Part shown: positions 1 through 6,619 of the stretch, piece by piece
Position numbering within the stretch: position 1 is the first letter of the stretch
Layout: each line of letters opens with the position of its first letter
NCBI RefSeq assembly: GCF_006716315.1
Contig: NZ_VFOV01000001.1
Span: 2,434,501 to 2,498,500, forward strand
Direction of reading: 5' to 3'
Length of the DNA: 64,000 nt
Source: Nocardioides albertanoniae
Lineage (GTDB): Bacteria > Actinomycetota > Actinomycetes > Propionibacteriales > Nocardioidaceae
Program-made: the position numbers and the translations under genes
The notes under the pieces: generated by a model
The model's input: the letters and a program-made list of their open reading frames with translations, nothing else
Databases searched by the model: none
What the model was told of the DNA's origin: nothing

Positions 1-393
1 GACCTCGGCAAGCTGGTGGGCAGCCTCACCAACGGTAAGTCGCCCGGCCTGCTGCCCCAGGTCTTCCAGATCTGCCTGTCCTACTCCAAGGGCTGCGAGG
101 CGATCCAGCCGCTGGCCAAGGCGCTGTGCGACCTGACCAACCTGCAGATCACCTGCTCGGTGGTCGGCAAGGAGGACACCGCGCCGAAGCCGGGCGAGAA
201 GACCCCGAAGCTGCCCGACATGTCCGATCTGCTGCCGAAGAGCCAGACCCAGAGCAAGGCACCGGGACTGAACGATCTGGTCCCGGAGATCACCGAAGGG
301 CTGACTGCGCCACCGGGCGGATCGTCCACCGCCGAGGCGCCATCCGGTGGTCTGTCCGGCCTGCTGGGCCTGCTGGGAGGTGGCACCAAGTGA
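1..393 (+). CDS. mceE: Mce family lipoprotein MceE, C-terminal fragment
   Basis: The reading frame is open from the first base to the TGA at 391-393, so only the last 130 codons of a longer gene are present. The visible part has paired cysteines (ICLSYSKGC, ALCDL, ITCSV) followed by a Pro/Gly/Ser-rich low-complexity tail ending in GLLGLLGGGTK, as in the C-terminal tails of Mce substrate-binding proteins. Position directly before mceF, with a GTGA overlap, makes it MceE of a yrbEAB-mceABCDEF importer. The MCE domain and any lipobox lie outside the window. The role would be in the periplasm-spanning lipid/sterol import complex. Confidence 0.75.
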   Translation, partial: DLGKLVGSLTNGKSPGLLPQVFQICLSYSKGCEAIQPLAKALCDLTNLQITCSVVGKEDTAPKPGEKTPKLPDMSDLLPKSQTQSKAPGLNDLVPEITEGLTAPPGGSSTAEAPSGGLSGLLGLLGGGTK

Positions 394-1670
394 CACGCAG
401 CGTGCGCAACCGGTTGGTCATCTTCCTGGTGCTCGCCGCCGTCGGGATCTTCTACGTCTCCGCGGCCTACCTCGGCATCGTCGACCGTGTCCTGGGCCGC
501 CAGGTGGAGGTCTCGGTCGACCTGCCCGCCTCGGGTGGCCTCTACGAGGGCAGCGAGGTCAACTACCGCGGCATCAGCATCGGCCGGGTGGCCACGATGA
601 CCGTCACCGACGACGGCGTGCGTGCCGGGCTCGAGCTCGACCCCGGCACCGAGGTGCCCAAGGACGCCAAGATCGAGGTGCACAACCTCTCCGCGGTGGG
701 GGAGCAGTACCTCAACTTCATCCCCGACTCCGCCTCCGGTCCGTATCTGGCCGAGGGTGATGTCGTCACCGCCGGACCCGAGTCGATGCCCGGCACCACC
801 GACGAGCTGCTCACCGAGCTCAACTCCTTCACCACGTCGATCAACGGCGACGACCTGAGCACCGTCGTCGCCGAGCTCGGCACGCTGTTCCGCGGCAACG
901 CCGAGAACCTGCGTACGCTGCTCGACTCCGGCTCCACGCTGGTCGACCAGGCTTCCGCCCATCAGAAGGACACCGTGCGGCTGCTCGACACCAGCCAGAC
1001 GGTGCTCAAGACGCAGAAGGAGCACAGTGGCGACATCCGCGAGTTCGCCAACGGCTTGGAGGAGGTGACCGCGACGCTCGACAAGCGTGACCCCGAGCTG
1101 CGCGAGATCCTGCAGGGCGGCGAGGCGACCGCGGTGCAGGTGCAGTCGCTGCTCGACGGCCTACAGCCGCTGCTGCCGACCTTCCTGGCCAACCTGACCA
1201 CCGTCAACCAGGTGCTCACCGCCCGGCTGCCGGCGCTGGAGCAGACCCTGGTGACGTTCCCGCGGGTCGTCGCGACCGGCTTCACCGGGTCGCCCGGCGA
1301 CGGCTACGGCCACCTCTCGATGGGCTACGTCTACACCACGCCGCCGTGCCAGAAGGGCTACAAGCCGGCCGACCAGTGGATCCCGGGCACTGTGACCGAC
1401 CCCCAGCCCCTCTATCCCGCCAAGTGCACCGACAAGCGCGCCCAGCCGGACTACGAGGGCAACGACCCGATCATGCAGCGTGGCGTCAACATGGTGCCGA
1501 AGGCCGAGGGCGTGGAGAAGTACGTCACGTCATACGATCCCAAGACCGGACGCACCAACCTTCCCAACGGAAAGACGGTCACGATGTCCACCCCGAACGA
1601 AGACGGAGGCCTTGTCTCCGCCCTGTCCGACGACTCCTGGCGATCGATGATCCTGGGGACGGAGGAATGA
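390..1670 (+). CDS. mceF: Mce family protein MceF (sterol/lipid importer subunit)
   Basis: 426 residues. I chose the GTG at 390, which overlaps the mceE stop (GTGA); a longer open frame upstream is only a shadow of mceE. An N-terminal membrane anchor (about residues 7-28, LVIFLVLAAVGIFYVSAAYL) is followed by the MCE/MlaD domain (about 37-115, with LYEGSEVNYRGISIGRV). A long helical region and a C-terminal Pro/Cys-containing tail follow. MceF is the last of the six MCE subunits that build the lipid conduit of an ABC-type importer. Nearness to kstR, hsd4A and an fdxD-like ferredoxin suggests the Mce4 cholesterol system; that specificity is inferred. Confidence 0.88.
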   Translation: MTRSVRNRLVIFLVLAAVGIFYVSAAYLGIVDRVLGRQVEVSVDLPASGGLYEGSEVNYRGISIGRVATMTVTDDGVRAGLELDPGTEVPKDAKIEVHNLSAVGEQYLNFIPDSASGPYLAEGDVVTAGPESMPGTTDELLTELNSFTTSINGDDLSTVVAELGTLFRGNAENLRTLLDSGSTLVDQASAHQKDTVRLLDTSQTVLKTQKEHSGDIREFANGLEEVTATLDKRDPELREILQGGEATAVQVQSLLDGLQPLLPTFLANLTTVNQVLTARLPALEQTLVTFPRVVATGFTGSPGDGYGHLSMGYVYTTPPCQKGYKPADQWIPGTVTDPQPLYPAKCTDKRAQPDYEGNDPIMQRGVNMVPKAEGVEKYVTSYDPKTGRTNLPNGKTVTMSTPNEDGGLVSALSDDSWRSMILGTEE

Positions 1671-2272
1671 GCTCGATGAACACGAAGAATCCTCTTGAGG
1701 TCAAGCTTCCCGCCAACCCGCTGCGCAGCCCGCTCGCCAGCAGACTGGGGCGGGTCAACACGATCCTGGCGGCGGCGGTGGTGATCCTCGTCGTCCTGGC
1801 CGCGGTCGTCTTCGTCGCCGGTGCGCGGGTGCTCCCGTGGACCACGCCGGCCGAGGCCGCGGCCGCCGACTACGACGATGCCAAGTCGGTCGCCGAAGAG
1901 GGCGTGATCGCCTTCCTCGATGTCGACTACCGCGACATGGACCCGCGTATCCAGGCGGTCAAGGAGATCTCGACCGGCACCTTCGGCAAGGAGTACGGCG
2001 CGATCGCCGAGCAGATCCGGCAGGCCGCGATCCCGGCTCAGACCGTGTCCAAGGGCAAGGTCAAGGAGGTCGGCATCCGCGCGATCAGCGAGAAGAAGGC
2101 GGTCGTGCTGGTCGCGGTCGACTCGATCGTGACCAGCTCCCAGACCGGTGAGCTGAAGAAGAGCGAGGCCTGCCCGTACGAGGGCGCGAAGTGCTCCAAG
2201 TATCGCTTCAAGGTCTCGCTGTCCATGACGAAGGACGGATGGCGCATGTCCGACCTGGCAGGAGTCAACTGA
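1667..2272 (+). CDS. Mce-associated membrane protein
   Basis: 201 residues. The ATG at 1667 overlaps the mceF stop (ATGA) and sits behind GGAGG; a second ATG at 1676 is possible. A short basic cytoplasmic N-terminus is followed by one transmembrane helix (about residues 30-52, ILAAAVVILVVLAAVVFVAG). The extracytoplasmic domain resembles the Mce-associated proteins encoded after mce4F (Rv3493c type). Such proteins stabilise Mce complexes. A Cys pair (EACPYEGAKC) in the outer domain could form a disulfide. Co-transcription with mceF is near certain from the overlap. Confidence 0.8.
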   Translation: MSSMNTKNPLEVKLPANPLRSPLASRLGRVNTILAAAVVILVVLAAVVFVAGARVLPWTTPAEAAAADYDDAKSVAEEGVIAFLDVDYRDMDPRIQAVKEISTGTFGKEYGAIAEQIRQAAIPAQTVSKGKVKEVGIRAISEKKAVVLVAVDSIVTSSQTGELKKSEACPYEGAKCSKYRFKVSLSMTKDGWRMSDLAGVN

Positions 2273-3231
2273 TGGCGGGCCTACGAGCGAGCAACGGATC
2301 CTTGTCGGCCGAGCAGAAGGACTGCCCTTTCTGCGCGGAGACCATCAAGGCTGCCGCGATCAAGTGCCGCTACTGCGGCTCCGACCTGTTGCCTCCCGCC
2401 GAGGAGTCGGCCGACCAGGACGTACGCGACGACGTGGCTGCTCCGCGGGAGACCGACCCGGGTGCGGCGGAGTCGCGCGCGGAGGGCTCGGACGATGCGG
2501 AGCCGGGCGACGCGGAGTCGGGCGAGGCGGACTCGGACGAGGCGGACTCGGACGAGACCGATCTCGATGACGAGCCGGCTGAGGTCGAGTCCGAGACGGC
2601 GTCGGACGATGCCGAGGGTGCGGACGAGGATCGCCCTGGTCTCGCCGCGCGCTGGCTGGGCGACGGGAGTCGCAAGCTGACCGCCGTGCTCGGGGTGCTT
2701 CTGCTGGTGGCCGCCGGTGTGCTGTGGCTGGTCATCGACGAGGCGTCCGGCGACGACGTGGCCCCCGGTGGCGAGCTGACGGCGGCCGGGTCGCGGGCAG
2801 CGATCATGGAGCACTCGGTCGACCTGACCCAGACGGTGATGTCCTACCAGGCGGCGAGCGCCGACAAGGACATCGCGGCCGCCGAGAAGCTGATGACCCC
2901 GGCGATGGCGAAGGACTACGAGAAGACGCTGCCGGACGCTGCCAAGCGCAAGGAGCAGTCCAAGCTCGGCATCAAGGTCGACGCCGAGGTGGCGCCGCTC
3001 TCCCAGGAGGGCGCCAAGGCCGCCGAGAAGGGCAAGGCCTGCGTCGACGAGGACTGCGCCGCGTCGATCGTCTCGGCCACCGAGGAGACCGCGAAGGTGC
3101 TGCTCTTCGTCAATCAGAGCGCGTCGGCGCCGAAGACGAAGAACACCGTGGTCAGCCCGACCTGGGAGGTGCTGACGCTGGTCAAGGACGACGGCGGCTG
3201 GCTGATCTCAGACATGAAGGCTGCGTCCTAG
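2272..3231 (+). CDS. Zinc-ribbon, acidic-linker Mce-associated membrane protein
   Basis: 319 residues. The ATG at 2272 overlaps the preceding TGA (TGATG). Order of parts: a small zinc ribbon at residues 18-35 (CPFC and CRYC, with C18, C21, C32, C35), then a very acidic Asp/Glu/Ser-rich linker (about 42-125). A single transmembrane helix follows (about 137-157, AVLGVLLLVAAGVLWLVI), then an outer domain of the Mce-associated type. The zinc ribbon would lie in the cytoplasm. It takes the place of the second Mce-associated gene of mce4 (Rv3492c position), but the ribbon and acidic linker are an unusual addition. No catalytic motif was seen. Confidence 0.7.
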   Translation: MAGLRASNGSLSAEQKDCPFCAETIKAAAIKCRYCGSDLLPPAEESADQDVRDDVAAPRETDPGAAESRAEGSDDAEPGDAESGEADSDEADSDETDLDDEPAEVESETASDDAEGADEDRPGLAARWLGDGSRKLTAVLGVLLLVAAGVLWLVIDEASGDDVAPGGELTAAGSRAAIMEHSVDLTQTVMSYQAASADKDIAAAEKLMTPAMAKDYEKTLPDAAKRKEQSKLGIKVDAEVAPLSQEGAKAAEKGKACVDEDCAASIVSATEETAKVLLFVNQSASAPKTKNTVVSPTWEVLTLVKDDGGWLISDMKAAS

Positions 3232-3276
3232 GTCGTAGGGGTGTTTCCTTCGTAGGAGGCGTACGCCCTGATATAG

Positions 3277-3290
3277 TAGAACGTGTTCTA
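3277..3290. promoter_or_regulatory. KstR operator with overlapping -10
   Basis: TAGAACGTGTTCTA is a perfect match to the KstR motif TnnAACnnGTTnnA. The terminal TA begins a -10-like TAGTTT (3289-3294). It lies 22 bp before the start of the PPOX gene and would control the 3313-5660 operon. Confidence 0.9.
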
Positions 3291-3312
3291 GTTTAGTGCT
3301 CGAGGAGGACAT

Positions 3313-3798
3313 ATGGCCGGCTCACGCCAGTCCGTACAGCTGACCGACGCCGAGATCGAGGAGTTCCTCGGTTCACAGCTGAAGGTGCAGGTGGCGACTG
3401 TCGGCTCCGACGGGGCGCCGCACCTGACCACGCTCTTCTACGTGCTCGACGAGGGCAAGATCGCATTCTGGACCTACGCGTCGTCGCAGAAGGTGCGCAA
3501 CCTGCGCCGAGACCCGCGGGTCACCTGCCTGGTCGAGGACGGCGTCGACTACTTCGAGCTGCGCGGCGTGAGCATCACCGGCACGGCGCGGCTGGTCGAG
3601 GACTACGACGAGATCAAGGCCATCGGCACCCAGGTCATGAACCGGATGGCCGGTGGTGCCGACCTCGGCGAGGCCGGCGACGACCTGGTCTCGAAGCAGG
3701 CCCACAAGCGCGTCGGCATCGTCATCGAGCCCGACAAGGTCGCAAGCTGGGACCACCGGAAGCTGGGTGCACTGCCCGGTCAGGGTTCCGGACAGTGA
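3313..3798 (+). CDS. PPOX-class split-barrel flavin/F420-dependent oxidoreductase
   Basis: 161 residues, ATG after GAGGAGG (3302-3308). The protein has the pyridoxamine-5'-phosphate-oxidase-like split-barrel signature: an N-terminal LKVQVATVGSDGAPHLTTL strand pair, WTYASSQKVRNLRRDPRVTCL and FELRGVSITGTARLV. Actinobacterial members of this size usually bind F420 or FMN and reduce small enones or quinones; the substrate here is unknown. It is the first gene behind a perfect KstR box and is followed by a ferredoxin and two steroid-type SDRs, so a redox step in sterol catabolism is inferred. Confidence 0.75.
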   Translation: MAGSRQSVQLTDAEIEEFLGSQLKVQVATVGSDGAPHLTTLFYVLDEGKIAFWTYASSQKVRNLRRDPRVTCLVEDGVDYFELRGVSITGTARLVEDYDEIKAIGTQVMNRMAGGADLGEAGDDLVSKQAHKRVGIVIEPDKVASWDHRKLGALPGQGSGQ

Positions 3799-3822
3799 TG
3801 GCGAAAGAGTGAGGAGATGGTC

Positions 3823-4017
3823 ATGGCAAAGGTGATTGCGGACTTCGACCTGTGCGAGTCCAACGGGATGTGCGAGTCGCTCGCCCCCGACATGTTCGAG
3901 ATCGACGACGACGACTTCCTGCAGATCGCGGACCCGACGGTGACCGACGAGAACCGCGACCGTGTCGAGCAGGCCGTGGCCAGCTGCCCGAAGGCAGCCT
4001 TGAGGATCGAGGAGTAG
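3823..4017 (+). CDS. fdxD: Small [3Fe-4S] ferredoxin (FdxD type)
   Basis: 64 residues from the ATG at 3823, chosen because GAGGAG at 3811-3816 is well spaced; an ATG at 3817 would add two residues. The cysteine pattern CESNGMC then SCPKAAL is that of actinobacterial 3Fe-4S ferredoxins that serve P450s and oxygenases. The body is very acidic (FEIDDDDF). In M. tuberculosis the mce4 locus carries fdxD (Rv3503c) beside hsd4A (Rv3502c); the same pair occurs here, 6 bp apart. The electron acceptor cannot be read from the sequence. Confidence 0.85.
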   Translation: MAKVIADFDLCESNGMCESLAPDMFEIDDDDFLQIADPTVTDENRDRVEQAVASCPKAALRIEE

Positions 4018-4023
4018 CAGCAC

Positions 4024-4902
4024 GTGAGCGTTGACTTCGATGGGAAGGTAGCGATCGTCACCGGTTCCGGGGCGGGCCTCGGGCGGGCAGAGGCGGTCGC
4101 GCTGGCCAGGGCGGGCGCGCGGGTGGTCGTCAACGACCTCCCGGGCGCGGCCGAGGAGGCGGTCGAGGAGATCCGCGGCTTCGGCGGCGAGGCGGTGGTG
4201 GCCGCCGGAGACGTGAGCGAGAGGGCGACCGCCGACGCGATGCTCGCCGCGGCCGTCGACGGTTTCGGCCGCCTCGACATCGTCGTCAACAACGCGGGCA
4301 TCACCCGCGACAAGATGCTCTTCAACATGTCGGACGAGGAGTTCGACCTGGTCGTGCGCGTCCACCTGCGCGGCCACTTCCTGCTGACCCGCAACGCCTC
4401 GGCCCACTGGCGTTCGCTGGCGAAGTCGACGGGGGCGCCGGTCGATGCCGCGGTCGTCAACACCTCCTCCGAGGCCTTTCTCGCCGGCCCGCCGGGACAG
4501 GCCAACTACGGTGCCGCCAAGGCCGGCATCACCGCGCTGACGATGTCGACGGCACGCTCGATGGGTCGCTCCGGCGTACGCGCCAACGCGATCTGCCCGC
4601 GGGCGGCGACCGCGATGACCGAGGGCGTTCTCTCGGGTGACTCCTACGGCGCCGAGCACGTGACCCCGCTGGTCACCTATCTCGCCTCGCCGGCGGCCGC
4701 CGCGATCACCGGACAGGTGTTCGTGGTCTACGGCGGGATGATCGCCGTGCTCGCTCCACCGACGGTCGCGGAGCGCTTCGACAACGCCGCGTGGGATCTC
4801 GACTCGCTCGACAAGCAGGTCGGCGGATGGTTCGCCGACCGCGACCCGGCGGCAGGGTTCTCTGCCGACTCGATCATGCAGCTCAAGCTGGAGGAACAGT
4901 GA
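4024..4902 (+). CDS. hsd4A: Hsd4A-like short-chain dehydrogenase (steroid 17beta-OH / beta-hydroxyacyl-CoA)
   Basis: 292 residues, GTG start with GAGGAG 9 bp upstream. SDR features: TGSGAGLGRAEA cofactor motif, NNAG, then Ser (NTSSEA) and YGAAKAG catalytic residues. The segments GRLDIVVNNAGITRDKMLFNM and HLRGHFLLTRNA match the Hsd4A (Rv3502c) type rather than a generic FabG. A C-terminal extension beyond about residue 250 is also typical of Hsd4A. Hsd4A acts in sterol side-chain beta-oxidation as hydroxyacyl-CoA dehydrogenase and can oxidise 17-hydroxysteroids. It lies in the KstR-box-led operon after the ferredoxin. Confidence 0.85.
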   Translation: MSVDFDGKVAIVTGSGAGLGRAEAVALARAGARVVVNDLPGAAEEAVEEIRGFGGEAVVAAGDVSERATADAMLAAAVDGFGRLDIVVNNAGITRDKMLFNMSDEEFDLVVRVHLRGHFLLTRNASAHWRSLAKSTGAPVDAAVVNTSSEAFLAGPPGQANYGAAKAGITALTMSTARSMGRSGVRANAICPRAATAMTEGVLSGDSYGAEHVTPLVTYLASPAAAAITGQVFVVYGGMIAVLAPPTVAERFDNAAWDLDSLDKQVGGWFADRDPAAGFSADSIMQLKLEEQ

Positions 4903-5660
4903 TGGCACGTCTCGATGGGAAGATCGCGATCGTCACCGGTGGCGCGCAGGGGCAGGGGGCCGCGATCGTGCGTGCCTTCGTCTCCGAGGGCGCGAAGGTG
5001 GTGATCGCCGACGTCGCCGACGAACCGGGCAAGCTGCTCGCCGACGAGCTGGGTGATGCCGCGCTGTTCGTGCACCACGACGTCAGCTCCGAGGAGTCCT
5101 GGACGTCGCTGGTGGCGCAGTCGGCCGAGGCGTACGGCCCGGTCAGCATCCTGGCCAACAACGCCGGCATCCTGCGCTTCGGTGAGATCCTCACGCAGCC
5201 GATGGAGGAGTTCGAGCTGCTGTGGCGGGTCAACACGCTCGGCTGCTTCCTCGGGATGCGGTCGGTCATCGAGACGATGAAGGCCAACGGCGGCGGTTCG
5301 ATCATCAACGCCTCCTCGATCGAGGGGCTGGCCGGGATGGCGTTCGTGGCCGCCTACACCTCCACCAAGTTCGCGATCCGCGGGATGACGAAGGCGGCCG
5401 CCCTCGAGCTCGGCCCCAGCGGCATCCGGGTCAACTCCGTCCACCCCGGCATGATCGACACGCCCATGACGCGCGGCGTCGGCGCCGACGACTCCGCGAT
5501 GGAGTTCGGCGGCGCCAAGGTCGCCCTCAAGCGCGTCGGCAGCCCTGAGGACATCGCACCCCTCTACGTCTACCTGGCCAGCGACGAGTCGGGCTACGTC
5601 ACCGGCGCCGAGATCGCCATCGACGGCGGGGCCACCGCCACCCACGCCTTCGGAGGCTGA
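4902..5660 (+). CDS. SDR family oxidoreductase, 3alpha/20beta-hydroxysteroid dehydrogenase-like
   Basis: 252 residues, ATG at 4902 overlapping the hsd4A stop (TGATG). Classical SDR: TGGAQGQGAAIV at the N-terminus, NNAG, NASSIEG with catalytic Ser, YTSTKFAIRG with Tyr and Lys, and the PGMIDTPM segment. The GGAQGQG loop and overall pattern resemble 3alpha,20beta-hydroxysteroid dehydrogenases (FabG3/Rv2002 group). It is the last gene of the 3313-5660 operon; a mirrored repeat array follows. Confidence 0.75.
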   Translation: MARLDGKIAIVTGGAQGQGAAIVRAFVSEGAKVVIADVADEPGKLLADELGDAALFVHHDVSSEESWTSLVAQSAEAYGPVSILANNAGILRFGEILTQPMEEFELLWRVNTLGCFLGMRSVIETMKANGGGSIINASSIEGLAGMAFVAAYTSTKFAIRGMTKAAALELGPSGIRVNSVHPGMIDTPMTRGVGADDSAMEFGGAKVALKRVGSPEDIAPLYVYLASDESGYVTGAEIAIDGGATATHAFGG

Positions 5661-5680
5661 GGGCAACCCCCAGCCGAGAG

Positions 5681-5778
5681 GTCACCCCTGCAGGTCGAGG
5701 AGTCACTCGTGCAGACCGAGGAGTCACACGGTGCCAACTCGGCCTGCAGACGTGACGTTTCGGCCTGCAGACGTGACG
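5681..5778. repeat. Mirrored 21-nt tandem repeats between convergent genes
   Basis: Three left-hand copies begin GTCAC at 5681, 5702 and 5723, exactly 21 nt apart (GTCACTCGTGCAGACCGAGG and variants). Two right-hand copies, TCGGCCTGCAGACGTGACG at 5739-5757 and 5760-5778, are in inverted orientation, also 21 nt apart. The whole can fold as a large stem between hsd4A-operon and kstR 3' ends. It may serve as a bidirectional terminator, but no T-run is present. Confidence 0.7.
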
Positions 5779-5795
5779 CCTCGGCGGGGGAGGGG

Positions 5796-6431
5796 TCAGC
5801 GCAGGAGGAGGCGTACGGCGACGTCGATCGACTTCTCGACCTCGTCGGTGTCCATGCGGCCGGTGACCCAGGAGATCAGGGCGGAGAGCCATACGTCGGA
5901 GATGATCCGGATGATGGCCGCCTCCTCCTCGGTGACCTCGCCGTGGGTAGGAGTGCCGTGCATGGCGCGGGCGATGACGGTGGTCAGGCTGGTGCCGACC
6001 TCGTGGATCTCGCCGGTCACCGACTGGTCGGCGAACATGAACGCGCGCACCAGCGCCTCGGTGAGCTTGGGCTGCTTCTGCAGGGCGTGGGTGCGCCGGT
6101 TGAGCACATACATGATCCGCTCGTGGGCGCTCTCGCCCGGTGTCGCGCGGATCGCCGAGCGGTCGACGTCCTTGTTGAACTCGCGTGCGAGCGCGGAGAC
6201 CAGCAGGTGGATCTTCGAGGGGAAGTAGCGGTAGAGGGTGCCGAGCGCGACCTCGGCCTGCTCGGCGACGGCGCGCATCTGCACGGCGTCGAACCCGCCC
6301 TCGGCGGCGAGCGTGATGGTGGCATCGAGGATGCGCCGACGGCGCTCCCGCTGTGCCGCGGAGCCGCCGGTGGGCGGAGCGGTCGGCTTGGTGCCATCGG
6401 TGTTGTGTGGCTCCGTGCTGACGGACGTCAC
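5796..6431 (-). CDS. kstR: KstR, TetR-family repressor of sterol catabolism
   Basis: 211 residues from a GTG at 6431 behind a GAGGGGG ribosome site. An upstream ATG at 6500 is in frame but would crowd the operators. The N-terminal DNA-binding domain (AQRERRRRILDATITLAAEGG, then VQMRAVAEQAEVALGTLYRYF and PSKIHLLVSAL) is almost the KstR signature. The ligand domain keeps ISDVWLSALISWVTGR and VAVRLLLR. KstR is derepressed by 3-oxo-cholestenoyl-CoA type ligands. It is divergent from fadE34, the same arrangement as Rv3574/Rv3573c, with two operator-like sites between them, so autoregulation is expected. Confidence 0.95.
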   Translation of the reverse strand: MTSVSTEPHNTDGTKPTAPPTGGSAAQRERRRRILDATITLAAEGGFDAVQMRAVAEQAEVALGTLYRYFPSKIHLLVSALAREFNKDVDRSAIRATPGESAHERIMYVLNRRTHALQKQPKLTEALVRAFMFADQSVTGEIHEVGTSLTTVIARAMHGTPTHGEVTEEEAAIIRIISDVWLSALISWVTGRMDTDEVEKSIDVAVRLLLR

Positions 6432-6503
6432 TGTTTGTCCCCCTCGGACTCTGACCGGATCTCGATCTGTGGATCTCAGGCTAGCCGCTTCACCGCCCAA
6501 AAA

Positions 6504-6546
6504 TGAAACACGTTCCTCTGTGAGTCTAGACTTATAACACGTTCTA
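6504..6546. promoter_or_regulatory. Paired KstR operators in the kstR-fadE34 divergent promoter
   Basis: Site 1, 6504-6517, TGAAACACGTTCCT, has one mismatch (final T for A). Site 2, 6533-6546, TATAACACGTTCTA, is perfect. Start-to-start distance is 29 bp, so the two sites lie on nearly the same face to within a fraction of a turn. The near site probably autoregulates kstR and the perfect one fadE34. Confidence 0.88.
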
Positions 6547-6619
6547 CATCAGTGTGCTGATCTAGAAGCTCTGATCCAGCAAGCTCTGGCCCTCTGGCCG
6601 CAGACATCGGGAGGTCCCT

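Noticed and set aside
5699..6506. Plus-strand 265-codon frame opposite kstR
   Set aside because: It is antisense to kstR and contains part of the repeat array; the KstR sequence is unmistakable.
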